From Paractinoplanes durhamensis (GTDB lineage: Bacteria > Actinomycetota > Actinomycetes > Mycobacteriales > Micromonosporaceae), in the NCBI RefSeq assembly GCF_016862175.1, contig NZ_BOML01000065.1, positions 1-64,000 of the forward strand: a DNA stretch of 64,000 nt, read 5' to 3'. The notes beneath the pieces are model-generated. The model had not been told where the DNA came from, did no database searches, and saw nothing but the letters and a program-made list of their open reading frames with translations. Position 1 is the stretch's first letter. Every line of letters begins with the position of its first letter. Positions 15,107 to 23,399 of this stretch are shown here, piece by piece. A program made the translations under genes and the position numbers.

Positions 15107-16525
15107 GTGAAGACTCCCACCGAACAACGCCAACGCCGCCGGTTGCGGCGGATCGTCGCGCCACTCGCGGCGACCGCCCTGGCCGGAACTCTGACCATCG
15201 TCGGCATGCACTCGGCGAACGCCGCGGACACCCTGCTCTCGCAGGGCCGGCCGACGCTCGCCTCGTCGGCCGAGAGCGGTGGCTCCCCGGCCGCCGCGGC
15301 CGTCGACGGCAACACGTCCACCCGCTGGGGCAGCGCCTGGAGCGATCCCCAGTGGCTGCGCGTCGACCTCGGCGGCACCGCCACGATCAGTTCCGTACAA
15401 CTGCAGTGGGAAACCGCGTACGCCACGGCGTACCAAATTCAGACATCGCCCGACGGCAATGCCTGGACCACGGTCTCTACCAAGACCAATGGTGCCGGAG
15501 GCACCGAGACACTCACGCTGAGTGGTTCCGGGCGCTACGTCCGGATGTACGGTACGCAGCGGGCCACCGGCTACGGTTACTCGCTGTTCGAGTTCAAGGT
15601 GTACGGAACGCTGGCGAACCCGCCGGCCTCGGACGGGCCCGGCTACGTGATGGCCAACCCGCCGGTGACCGGGGTGGTGCCGTCGACGGCCACCCCGCCG
15701 AACACCAACCCGCCCACCACGCACCACGAGTTCCAGGCCAACTGCTCGGTGAGCCGGACCAACCTGAACGACGACCCGATCGTCTTCCCGAACCTGCCGG
15801 GCGCCTCGCACTCGCACACGTTCATGGGCAACACGACCACGAACGCGGCGACCACGCTCGGTAGCCTGCAGGCGGGCGGCACCTCCTGCATCACGCCGGG
15901 TGACAAGACCGGTTACTGGATGCCGACGCTGCTCAACGGCACCGACGCTGTGCAACCGGTCGGGCGGCAGGTCATCTACTACAAGAGCGGCGTCATCGAC
16001 TACCGCAGCGTGCGGCCGTTCCCGGTCGGCCTGCGTTATGTGGTGGGCAGCCCGACGGCGACCATCGACGATTTCCGGAACAGCCCGGGCGCGGTCGAGG
16101 GATTCGAATGCGGGGACAGCTCATTCAACTGGGACATTCCCGCGAACTGTCCGGCCGGCACCCAGCTGAACGCGCGTATGCAGGCGCCGAGCTGCTGGGA
16201 CGGCCTGCACCTGGACACTCCCGATCACAAGAGCCACATGGCGTACCCGGTGCTCGGGGTCTGCCCGAACGATCACCCGGTCGCGGTTCCGATGATCGAG
16301 TTCAAGATGGCGTGGCCGGTGAGCGGCACCATGAGCAACGTCCATTTCGCCAGCGGACGCGGCTTCAGCTTCCACTACGACGTCTACAACGCCTGGGACG
16401 CGCCGACGCTGGCCGCCCTCACCACCCACTGCATCAACGGTGGCCTGCAGTGCGACCCGCGCGGTTTCGACCTCTACAAGCCGGACCGCGGGGCTGCGCT
16501 CAACGAGAACTACGTTCTGCCGTAA
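15107..16525 (+). CDS. Secreted discoidin-type CBM + DUF1996 protein
   Basis: 472 residues. A signal peptide runs from an arginine-rich start (RQRRRLRR) through a hydrophobic core to SANA|ADT near residue 38. Residues ~40-170 form an F5/8-type C (discoidin, CBM32-like) domain with DGNTSTRW and WLRVDLGG. The rest is DUF1996, with FQANCSVSRT, HSHTFMGN, GYWMPTLLNG and CWDG motifs rich in His and paired Cys. DUF1996 proteins are secreted; the catalytic activity is unproven. The GTG at 15107 has GGAG 6 bases upstream. The CBM is closely similar to that of the large glycosidase at 18415-21438, and both are preceded by the same palindrome. Confidence 0.9.
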   Translation: MKTPTEQRQRRRLRRIVAPLAATALAGTLTIVGMHSANAADTLLSQGRPTLASSAESGGSPAAAAVDGNTSTRWGSAWSDPQWLRVDLGGTATISSVQLQWETAYATAYQIQTSPDGNAWTTVSTKTNGAGGTETLTLSGSGRYVRMYGTQRATGYGYSLFEFKVYGTLANPPASDGPGYVMANPPVTGVVPSTATPPNTNPPTTHHEFQANCSVSRTNLNDDPIVFPNLPGASHSHTFMGNTTTNAATTLGSLQAGGTSCITPGDKTGYWMPTLLNGTDAVQPVGRQVIYYKSGVIDYRSVRPFPVGLRYVVGSPTATIDDFRNSPGAVEGFECGDSSFNWDIPANCPAGTQLNARMQAPSCWDGLHLDTPDHKSHMAYPVLGVCPNDHPVAVPMIEFKMAWPVSGTMSNVHFASGRGFSFHYDVYNAWDAPTLAALTTHCINGGLQCDPRGFDLYKPDRGAALNENYVLP

Positions 16526-16531
16526 CGCCAG

Positions 16532-16560
16532 GAATGGAGGGGACCGCGTCCCCTCCATTC
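16532..16560 (+). terminator. Intrinsic terminator after the CBM/DUF1996 gene
   Basis: A perfect 12-bp stem (GAATGGAGGGGA with TCCCCTCCATTC) with a 5-nt loop CCGCG lies 7 bp after the stop and is followed by TTTCCCC. Confidence 0.88.
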
Positions 16561-16574
16561 TTTCCCCAATTGAT

Positions 16575-17132
16575 TCAGGAAACACCCTGGGAAGCATTGT
16601 CCAGGGTGTTTTTCGCGAGCTCGCGAGTGCGGAGAATTTGCTCGGCGAGAGCGCGGGTCTGTGGCTCGACCCCCGATTTGTCCTCGCTGTCGGCGAGGTT
16701 TTTGCTCTGGTCGAGATGGGCCTCGATCGCCCCGACCACCAGGGCGTCGAAGGCCTTTCCGGTCAGCGCGGAGGCCTCGGTCACCTTCTCCGGGGTGACC
16801 ATGCCGGGCATCGGCATGCCCTTGTGCGGGTTTTCCGACGGGAGGGCGGCCTGGTCGTGCAGCGCGCGCAGGGCGGCCAGCTCGGCGGTGGTGAAACCCT
16901 GCACCTGCAGGGCCAGGGCCTGCACATCGTCGCTGCCGCTGCGCTCCGGAACCAGCTCCAGCAGCGGCAGGAGCTCCTCGTCCATCGCGATGTTGATCTC
17001 GATCCAGGCGAGGTCGGTGCCGCCGAACTGGCTGGCCGTGGTGACCGTGGGGGTGGCCGACGGATCGGCCGAGGGTGTGCACCCGGTCAGCAGCAACAGG
17101 CCCGCGAGTAGGACCCCGGCTTTCGCTTTCAC
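16575..17132 (-). CDS. DUF305 lipoprotein
   Basis: 185 residues. A lipoprotein signal with lipobox LLTGC (Cys18) is followed by a Ser/Thr/Pro linker and a ferritin-like four-helix DUF305 domain (INIAMDEELLPLLELV, FTTAELAALRALHDQ, GMPMPGM, ALTGKAFDALVVGAIEAHLDQS). DUF305 proteins are exported and often metal-linked; here the usual His-Met-rich sites are reduced. The last codons encode NTLDNASQGVS, whose DNA forms an 11-bp hairpin (16580-16590 with 16601-16611) that may serve as a terminator inside the coding end. The upstream 150 bp is unusually AT-rich and probably holds the promoter. Confidence 0.88.
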   Translation of the reverse strand: MKAKAGVLLAGLLLLTGCTPSADPSATPTVTTASQFGGTDLAWIEINIAMDEELLPLLELVPERSGSDDVQALALQVQGFTTAELAALRALHDQAALPSENPHKGMPMPGMVTPEKVTEASALTGKAFDALVVGAIEAHLDQSKNLADSEDKSGVEPQTRALAEQILRTRELAKNTLDNASQGVS

Positions 17133-17240
17133 GCCGACGAGTCTGGTCTTTTACCTATACGTATGTCAACGATTCGATATTGATGGATGGCTACGCTCGC
17201 GTAACAATTAGCCCGGTTCGGTGAAGCGCTCTCTCGCGCT

Positions 17241-17287
17241 TTCCGGCCCGCCGGAGATGCCCGATATAACGGGCATCCCGGCCGGAA
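17241..17287 (-). terminator. Two-tier hairpin after the 83-aa gene
   Basis: An inner 8-bp stem (GATGCCCG 17256-17263 with CGGGCATC 17270-17277, loop ATATAA) is enclosed by an outer TTCCGGCC/GGCCGGAA stem. It lies 5 bp beyond the stop of the minus-strand gene. Confidence 0.72.
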
Positions 17288-17291
17288 GCTA

Positions 17292-17543
17292 TCAGACCGT
17301 GACGTCGAGCTTGCTCTGGAAACCACTGGTGCTGACGGTCTGTGTGGTTTCCTTCTCCCGCTGTACCGCCTGCTGGGCCTTGGCGACGGCGCTGCGGTCC
17401 TGGGCGATGACCCGCTCGCGGTCCGTCTCGGCGACCTTGGCCGAGGCCTTGGCGGCCAGATCGGCGGCGAGTTTCTGCTGGTACTTGACGAGTTCGGACT
17501 CGGCGCTGCTGGTGCCGGCGGAGTCGATCGCGGAAACAGTCAT
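17292..17543 (-). CDS. Small coiled-coil protein of unknown function
   Basis: 83 residues, with no signal peptide or membrane segment. Residues ~15-68 are rich in Ala, Lys, Gln and Glu with heptad spacing (SAESELVKYQQKLAADLA and ERVIAQDRSAVAKAQQAVQRE), which predicts one long amphipathic helix. The ends are Ser/Thr-rich. It has its own promoter-sized gap upstream (with a GACCGGG/CCCGGTC inverted repeat) and a hairpin downstream, which supports a real monocistronic gene. I do not recognise the family; a cytosolic structural or chaperone-like helix is possible. Confidence 0.65.
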   Translation of the reverse strand: MTVSAIDSAGTSSAESELVKYQQKLAADLAAKASAKVAETDRERVIAQDRSAVAKAQQAVQREKETTQTVSTSGFQSKLDVTV

Positions 17544-17631
17544 TCGTTGCCCCTTTTGCCGTGCTGACTTGGTCGACCGGGAACATCGTCCGGGCCGGCC
17601 CGGTCATGTGAACTTCCCGGCTGTGAAATCT

Positions 17632-18348
17632 CTATGGGGTCACGGCGCTGAGGTAGGGCGGCAGCAGTGGGGTCAGCGAAGCATCGCCGGACTCGGTGAC
17701 CGCGCGGACGGTCCCGGCGAGGATGTCGGCTATCTGGATCTCGGGATGGCCGGTGGCGTCGAGGAAACGGATGCCCGCGAGGGGGCAGCGCTCGGTCAGG
17801 ACCGCGACGCGCCGCGGCGGCAACTGGGTCTGCCGGTCGTGCGCGATGGTGACCGGGCCCCAATGCGCGACCGCCGCGACGATCGCGGGAACCAGCGGAT
17901 CGAGCACGGAACGGCCGATCGGGTCGGCGCCGAGCCATTCCCGGAACGCGGCCGCGCGAGCGCGGGCGGGCGGCGGTAGGAATTCGAGATCGGGATCGCC
18001 CTTCACCCGGAGCAGATCGTTGGCGACCTGGTCGTCGGCGATTTCGGTGCCGATGTGCTCGGCCACCAGATCCCGGACGAAGGCGGTCTTGTCGAGCAGG
18101 AAGACGTGCCCGCGGCCGTGGACCGGGCCGGTGTCGCCGAGAAACCAGCGCAGGGTCGCGCGGTGCTGGGGCCGCAGCAGATGGTTGGCCTTGTATTGGG
18201 TGGCCGGGGATTTGATGCGGGCGCGCAGCTCGGCCAGGACGGCGGCCGGATCGGGTATGCGGACCGAAGCGTGCGCGAAGAACCGGGTGGTCGAGCCGAT
18301 GAGCTTCTCACCCTCGTACCCGGATTCGTCGCAGGCGATCTCCCGCAT
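17632..18348 (-). CDS. DUF3800-like protein (RNase H-fold)
   Basis: 238 residues. The N-terminal REIACDESG (Asp7, Glu8) and the C-terminal PEIQIADILAGTVR match the acidic positions of DUF3800 proteins, which are predicted RNase H-like nucleases or phage/defence-associated proteins. The middle contains ATQYKANHLL and GRGHVFLLDKTAFVRDLVAEHIG. It lies between the coiled-coil gene and the glycosidase gene without obvious operon links. Function is uncertain; the sequence is divergent from typical DUF3800 members. Confidence 0.65.
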   Translation of the reverse strand: MREIACDESGYEGEKLIGSTTRFFAHASVRIPDPAAVLAELRARIKSPATQYKANHLLRPQHRATLRWFLGDTGPVHGRGHVFLLDKTAFVRDLVAEHIGTEIADDQVANDLLRVKGDPDLEFLPPPARARAAAFREWLGADPIGRSVLDPLVPAIVAAVAHWGPVTIAHDRQTQLPPRRVAVLTERCPLAGIRFLDATGHPEIQIADILAGTVRAVTESGDASLTPLLPPYLSAVTP

Positions 18349-18372
18349 CCGCCATGTCTATCCGCAAAAGCG

Positions 18373-18407
18373 CCGTGGCGCCCCCGATTAAATCGAGGGC
18401 GCCACGG
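18373..18407. terminator. Hairpin between the DUF3800-like gene and the glycosidase
   Basis: An 11-bp perfect stem CCGTGGCGCCC (18373-18383) with GGGCGCCACGG (18397-18407). The 13-nt loop itself folds as CGAT..ATCG. It follows the minus-strand glycosidase stop by 8 bp. Confidence 0.82.
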
Positions 18408-18414
18408 GTTCCGG

Positions 18415-21400
18415 TCAGGAGCGGTAGACGCCGAACTCCCAGAGCGAGTAACCGTAGGCGGTCGCCCGGCCGGTTCCGTTGACCCGCACATAGCGGCCGG
18501 AGCCACTGACGTTCAGCTCGTCGAATCCGCCGTCACCGCTGGTCGTGGTGTAGACCGTCGTCCAATTCGAGCCGTCCGCCGAGGTCTGCACCTGATAACC
18601 GGTCGCATAGGCGGCCTCCCACGCCAGCTGCACGTGGTTGAACGACTGCACCGAACCGAGGTCGACCTGCAGCCACGCCGTGTCCACCCATTCGCTGGCC
18701 CAGCGCGTTCCGTAGTCACCATCCGTCGCGTACTGCGGCAGCTGCGGCCCGTTCGTGCCGGTCGGCTGATAGGTCGACGCCGTGGTCGTCTTTCCCTTGG
18801 ACAGATTCGTTCCCGGCACGGTCGGCGGCACCACCCGGATCGACTTCTGCTCGATCCCGACGTTGCCCTGCCCGTCGTACGCGTAGACGTAGACCTTCCA
18901 CACGCCCAGCTTGTCCGGCGCCTTCGCGGTGAACGAGCCGTTGCCGTTGTCGGTGAAGCCGGCATTGGTCAGCCCGGTCCCGCCGCTGATGTGCTTGTCC
19001 GAGTACATCAGGTTGTAGCGGATCAGATCGCCCTGCGGATCGCTGGCCGCCACATTGACGGTGAACGTGCCGCCGGCCGGCACCGCGGTCTGATTCGACA
19101 CCGACATCGAGGAGATGACCGGCGGCGTATTCGCGGCCGCCTGACCCGAATAGGCCTGGGCGAGCGCGTAGTAGCCGAGCCGCCGCCACCCGCCGGTGAA
19201 GGTGTTCAGCCAAACTCCGCCGAAGTCGTTCTCGAGTCCGTAGTGGAATTCGGTCACGCCCAGCGCCACGCCCGGATGCGCGTTGATGGTGCTCACGCTG
19301 TTCGCGTAGCCGTCCCGTTTCTGCACGTCGGTCGGCTCGGTCGGCACGCCGTTGACGTCGTTCGGAACCTCCCATTCACCGGCCGGCCCGCCCTCGGTGA
19401 CGATGTACGGCTTCGGGTAGCCGCCGGCCACCCAGTCGTTGTAGACGTTGCCGATCGCGCCGTAGGAGTTGACCGCGAGCAGGTCCAGGTCCGGCGCGTA
19501 CTGCTTGTAGTACGGCCACGCACCGGTATAGGCGTCGGTCGACGTTACCGGGTGATTCGGGTCGGCCGCGTGAATGGCCTGCGCCAGCTGGTTGACGAAC
19601 TTCGCGTAGCCGACCCGGCGCGCCTCCACCTCGGCGGCGGAAAGGCCGTGGTCCTGCATGGTGAGGATGACCTCGTTACCGACATCCCACATGAGTACGC
19701 CCGGGTTGTTCTTCAGAGCGTTGACCCGGTTCACCACTTCGGTCTTCACCGAGTTCATGTACGCGGTGTCGTTGACGTAGTCGGCGCCCTGATTCAGCCA
19801 GTGCCCGACGACCACCTTGATGCCCTGCTGGGCGGCCCGATTCAGCAGCCCCGGAGTATTCGCGTCGTCCACGCCCCAGATCCGGATCGTATTGACGCCC
19901 ATGCTCTTCAGGTCACGCATGTAGCCGTCCGCGGCCGCCTGCGGCGGACCATAGGTCAACCCCTTCAGCCGGTACGCGGCGTCGTTGACCTGCAGCTGCC
20001 AGTTGCCCTGGGTGCCGGTCACCTTCACCACGCTCGGCCCGCCCGGAGTGGCCGGATCGGTCATCGCCGCCGGCGTCGTGCCGGCCGCCCGGGACACGGT
20101 GACCGAATCCACGCTGAGCACGCCGCCCGACGTGGTGTCGGCGGTCGGTGTGGTGCGGCCGGCGATCGCGTTCGGCAGCGAGCCGCCGATCGCCAGGTCG
20201 AACCGGAGGAAGAAGCCGTGGTGCACGGCCGCGTTCCAGGCGGTCACCCCGACCTGCGACTCGCGGACCAGCCAGGTCTGCCGGCCGTCGAGGTAGAAAC
20301 GGATCTCCTCGTCGGTCTTGGTCCGGTCGATGACCTGCGAATACTCGTGGTAGCCGCTCTGGCAGCCGGTGCAGCTGGCGAAGCCGGAGGAACGGCCGTT
20401 GTACTCCGCGCACGGCCCGTCCGGCGCGGTGCCGCAGTGCAGCGTCTGCGCCAGCTGGTTGCGGCCGTTGACGTCGGTCATGATGTCGGTCTCGCCGACG
20501 CCGGGCCAGTTGTTGTAGTTGCCGCGGTAGGCCGCGCCGGTGGCCCGGAAACCCGGCCAGTAGCCGAGTGCGTTGGCCACGTCGGGCTGTTTGAGGACCG
20601 CGGTGAACTTCGTCTGGGTGCCGGCCAGCGGCTCGAAGTCGGTCCGCTGCGTCTCGATCCGGCCGGACGTCCAGTTGCCGGCACCGTCCCGGATCGCCTT
20701 GATGGTGAGCTTGCCCGCGCCGTCCAGCGCGACGTTCGCCGTGCTCGCGGACGCGGTCTCCACCTCGCCGGTGCCCCAGTTGGCGGCCCCGCCCGGGTAG
20801 GCGGTGCCGGTGCGCAGCAGCCAGTTGGCCGCCGCGGGGGAGGTGCCGGCCGAGCCGTCGAAGCTGTCCGTCCAGACCGTCGTGAAGTTGTCGGCCGGGG
20901 TGGTCGGCGTCGTGGGGGTGGTCGGCGTGGTCACCGTGCCGGACACGAAGACCTTGAATTCGTACAGCGAGTAGCCGTAGCCGCTGCCACGGACCGTGCC
21001 GTACATCCGGAGGTAGCGGCCGGTGCCGCTCAGCGTGAGCGTCTCGGTGCCGCCGGCACCGGTGGTGGTCGAGTAGATGCTGGTCCAGGCGTTGCCGTCG
21101 GGCGAGGTCTGGATCTGGTACGCCTTGCCGTAAGCGCTCTCCCACTGCAGGACCACCGAGGTGATCGTCGCGGTGGCGCCGAGGTCGACGCGGAGCCATT
21201 GCGGATCGCTGAACTGGCTGGACCATCGCGTTCCGGCGTTGCCGTCGGTGGCGAGGGCGGCCGCGGTGTCGGCGCCCTCCGACGAGGAGGCGGTGGTGGG
21301 TTTGCCCTGCGAGAGCAGGGTGTCGGCGGCGTGCGCACCGATCTGCGCCACGGCGAGATAGGCGGCGATGAGGGCCACGACAACGACAGGGACGAGGCGC

Positions 21401-21438
21401 CGCCAACGGAAGAGGGGCGGCGAGGAAGCCGTATTCAC
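18415..21438 (-). CDS. Secreted multidomain glycoside hydrolase: CBM + GH16-like + TIM-barrel GH + CBM
   Basis: 1007 residues. After a membrane/signal segment (VPVVVVALIAAYLAVA, then GAHA|ADT) come a discoidin-type CBM (~40-165), a TTPTTP linker, a GH16-like laminarinase module (~180-440), a GH2/GH5-like TIM barrel (~470-760), an Ig-like domain and a second discoidin domain (~890-1007). The GH16 motif reads GETDIMT: nucleophile Glu316 and Asp318 are present, but the acid/base position is Thr321. The barrel keeps the acid/base Glu589 in WDVGNEV and the nucleophile Glu682 in IVTEGG. It is probably a beta-glucan-type enzyme. The GTG at 21438 is chosen over the TTG at 21465 because AGGAG lies 6 bases upstream. 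Two LacI palindromes precede it. Confidence 0.88.
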   Translation of the reverse strand: MNTASSPPLFRWRRLVPVVVVALIAAYLAVAQIGAHAADTLLSQGKPTTASSSEGADTAAALATDGNAGTRWSSQFSDPQWLRVDLGATATITSVVLQWESAYGKAYQIQTSPDGNAWTSIYSTTTGAGGTETLTLSGTGRYLRMYGTVRGSGYGYSLYEFKVFVSGTVTTPTTPTTPTTPADNFTTVWTDSFDGSAGTSPAAANWLLRTGTAYPGGAANWGTGEVETASASTANVALDGAGKLTIKAIRDGAGNWTSGRIETQRTDFEPLAGTQTKFTAVLKQPDVANALGYWPGFRATGAAYRGNYNNWPGVGETDIMTDVNGRNQLAQTLHCGTAPDGPCAEYNGRSSGFASCTGCQSGYHEYSQVIDRTKTDEEIRFYLDGRQTWLVRESQVGVTAWNAAVHHGFFLRFDLAIGGSLPNAIAGRTTPTADTTSGGVLSVDSVTVSRAAGTTPAAMTDPATPGGPSVVKVTGTQGNWQLQVNDAAYRLKGLTYGPPQAAADGYMRDLKSMGVNTIRIWGVDDANTPGLLNRAAQQGIKVVVGHWLNQGADYVNDTAYMNSVKTEVVNRVNALKNNPGVLMWDVGNEVILTMQDHGLSAAEVEARRVGYAKFVNQLAQAIHAADPNHPVTSTDAYTGAWPYYKQYAPDLDLLAVNSYGAIGNVYNDWVAGGYPKPYIVTEGGPAGEWEVPNDVNGVPTEPTDVQKRDGYANSVSTINAHPGVALGVTEFHYGLENDFGGVWLNTFTGGWRRLGYYALAQAYSGQAAANTPPVISSMSVSNQTAVPAGGTFTVNVAASDPQGDLIRYNLMYSDKHISGGTGLTNAGFTDNGNGSFTAKAPDKLGVWKVYVYAYDGQGNVGIEQKSIRVVPPTVPGTNLSKGKTTTASTYQPTGTNGPQLPQYATDGDYGTRWASEWVDTAWLQVDLGSVQSFNHVQLAWEAAYATGYQVQTSADGSNWTTVYTTTSGDGGFDELNVSGSGRYVRVNGTGRATAYGYSLWEFGVYRS

Positions 21439-21493
21439 GGAAACTCCTGGGGATAGAGCGGTCAAGGCACCCGGGGAAGTGCGTAGCGCTCGG

Positions 21494-21507
21494 GGAAAGC
21501 GCTCTCC
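21494..21507. promoter_or_regulatory. LacI-type operator 3
   Basis: GGAAAGCGCTCTCC, identical to operator 2, 56 bp upstream of the GTG start of the multidomain glycosidase. Confidence 0.82.
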
Positions 21508-21649
21508 GTCCTAGCGCGAAGTGTTACGCCGCGCTTTCCCGCGTGTCAATACCGCATGGCCAAACCTGCCCGAGGCGGCCCAGCAAGCCCCACAAATCCG
21601 GCACCCTCTTGACAGATCCGCGCGTCGGAGGGGAAAGTTGGGCGCAGTT

Positions 21650-21663
21650 GGAGAGCGCTCTCC
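21650..21663. promoter_or_regulatory. LacI-type operator 4
   Basis: Perfect palindrome GGAGAGCGCTCTCC, identical to operator 1. It is 156 bp from operator 3 (about 14.9 helical turns), with no gene start of its own on either side, so it probably acts as a distal site for the glycosidase promoter. Confidence 0.8.
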
Positions 21664-21877
21664 AAACGAGGTGGCCGGCGGCAGCACCCTCTCTCCGGCC
21701 ACCTCGCTCCAACCCGGGGCCGGCGATCCCGGGTGGCGATGTTGTCGAGTTCCGTCCCGTGCCGAGCGTCAGCTGCACAAGATCGGGCCGCAGTGCGGCG
21801 GGGATTCAGGTGGGCGCCACCTGCGCCCCGATCGTGAAGAGCCGCCGTTCGGCGCGGGCCGAAACCCAACAACATCG

Positions 21878-22010
21878 CCGTGCCCGCGCCGCGCCGTGCC
21901 CGCGCCGCGCCGTGCCCGCGCCGCGCCGTGCCCGCGCCGCGCCGTGCCCGCGCCGCGCTCTGCCCGCGCCGCGCCGCGCTCTGCCCGCGCCGCGCCGCAC
22001 TCGGCCTGAG
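21878..22010. repeat. 16-bp GC-rich tandem repeat
   Basis: Five exact head-to-tail copies of CCGTGCCCGCGCCGCG (21878-21957), followed by two longer variants beginning CTCTGCCCGCGCCGCG, then decay. It lies just beyond the stop of the MFS gene. Confidence 0.92.
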
Positions 22011-22094
22011 CTGCGCCCCGCTGGCGCTCCTGCGCTCCTGTGCGCGTTCCGTCTGCGCCGCCCTCCGCGCGCAGGAGAGCTTCGCGATGGACCG

Positions 22095-23360
22095 TCAGGT
22101 CGGCGGGCCACTTTCGGCCGGCAGCAGGAACGCGGCGGTTGCCGCGGCGAGCAGGACCGCGGCGCTGAGAGTGATCAGGGCGGTGGGCAGGCCCGCGATC
22201 GCGACGAGTGCGGGCGCGGCGAGAGCTCCGATGACCGCGGCGGTGGCATCGCTGGTCATGAACGTTGCGGACACGCGGGCGCGGCCCCAGGGCGGGCTGG
22301 CGTTCTGGACGTGGTGGGTGGTGGCGACGCCGGCCACGGCTCCGGGCAGGCCGGCGGCGGTGACCGCGACGACCGCCACGAGCAGGCTGCTGGTGCTGAA
22401 CATGATCAGAAAACAAACTCCGACCAGCGCGTACGAGATGGTGAGCTGGGTGCGTGCGGGGGAGCGGAGCAGCACCGTCCGGCTGACGGCCGAACCGCAC
22501 AGGTAGCCGACCCCGAGCCCGGTGACCAGATAACCCACCGCCTGGCCGGAGCTGTCCAGCCGGTGCACGACGAACGGCACCAGCAGGGCGGTCAACGCCG
22601 CATTGGCGGTCCAGTAGAGCCAACTGCCGGCGAGCAGGCCGGCCAGGATCCGGCTGTGCACCACCAGCCGCCACCCCTGCCGCAACTCGTCGACCAGCCG
22701 AGTGCCGCCGGGATGCGGGCCGGCGGGCCGGTCGAGCGTGCCGGCGCCGGGACGCGGGTTGTCCGGCCGGCCGAGCGCGCCGCCGGCCGGCCGGGTCGTC
22801 GCCGGCAGGGGCAGCCCCGCGATGATCGCGGCGGCGGCGAGGTAGCTGACCACGTCGACCACCACGACGGCGCCGAACCAGCCGGCCGCGGTGAGGTAGG
22901 TGCCGGCCAGCGGAGCGCAGATCCGCAGCGCGCTGTGCGACGTGGCCAGCAGGGCGTTCGCGGAGGCCCGGTCGGCCGGGTCGGTGACGACCGCGGGGAT
23001 CGCCGCCTGCAAGGCCGGCCGCAGGAAACACGCCGCGAGGTTCTCCACCGCCAGGGCGAGGTAGACGTATCCCACCCGGTCGGCGCTGGTCGCCACGAGC
23101 AGGATGCTCACCCCGAGCGCCGCGGCCACGTTGGCGCCGACGAGCACGACCCGGCGCGGCCACCGGTCGGTCAGGGCGCCCGCCCATGGTCCGATCAGGA
23201 CGGCCGGCAGCGCCTGGACGGCCAGGGCCAGCCCGGTCGAGGTCGCCGACCCGGTCACCGCATAGACCTGCACGGGCACCGCCATCACCAGCAGCCAGGT
23301 GCCGCAGGCGTCGACGGTGGCGGCGGCCCAGAGCCGGCGGAAGCCTCGGTGGTGCCACAT
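22095..23360 (-). CDS. MFS transporter
   Basis: About 421 residues with ~12 hydrophobic segments and the MFS motif A-like GPWAGALTDRWPRRVVLVGAN between helices 2 and 3, repeated in weaker form after helix 8. The central loop (~190-230) is Pro/Gly/Arg-rich. It is the kind of actinomycete MFS exporter related to macrolide-efflux/EntS-like proteins; the substrate is unknown. The start at 23360 gives the usual HHRGFRRLW N terminus, but an ATG at 23393 would add 11 residues. It is divergent from an XRE regulator with almost no space between them, which suggests regulation by that protein. Confidence 0.85.
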   Translation of the reverse strand: MWHHRGFRRLWAAATVDACGTWLLVMAVPVQVYAVTGSATSTGLALAVQALPAVLIGPWAGALTDRWPRRVVLVGANVAAALGVSILLVATSADRVGYVYLALAVENLAACFLRPALQAAIPAVVTDPADRASANALLATSHSALRICAPLAGTYLTAAGWFGAVVVVDVVSYLAAAAIIAGLPLPATTRPAGGALGRPDNPRPGAGTLDRPAGPHPGGTRLVDELRQGWRLVVHSRILAGLLAGSWLYWTANAALTALLVPFVVHRLDSSGQAVGYLVTGLGVGYLCGSAVSRTVLLRSPARTQLTISYALVGVCFLIMFSTSSLLVAVVAVTAAGLPGAVAGVATTHHVQNASPPWGRARVSATFMTSDATAAVIGALAAPALVAIAGLPTALITLSAAVLLAAATAAFLLPAESGPPT

Positions 23361-23399
23361 GCCGTCGCACGCTATCCCCACAGAAAACTTCATGGCAAG

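Larger units (their letters stand above)
21508..22094. other. Gene-free gap with operator and repeats
   Basis: Besides operator 4 and the 16-bp repeat array, nothing here looks like a gene: the open frames are Arg/Pro/Ala strings caused by GC composition and repeats. Codon usage typical of the neighbours is absent on both strands. It separates the glycosidase promoter from the end of the MFS gene. Confidence 0.6.

Noticed and set aside
18055-21456. 1133-residue plus-strand frame opposite the glycosidase
   Set aside because: It is the reverse complement of a clear multidomain enzyme and shows only Arg/Val/Gly-rich composition.
21806-22111. Arg/Ala/Gly-rich frames over the 16-bp repeat
   Set aside because: They come from repeat composition, without ribosome sites or family features.
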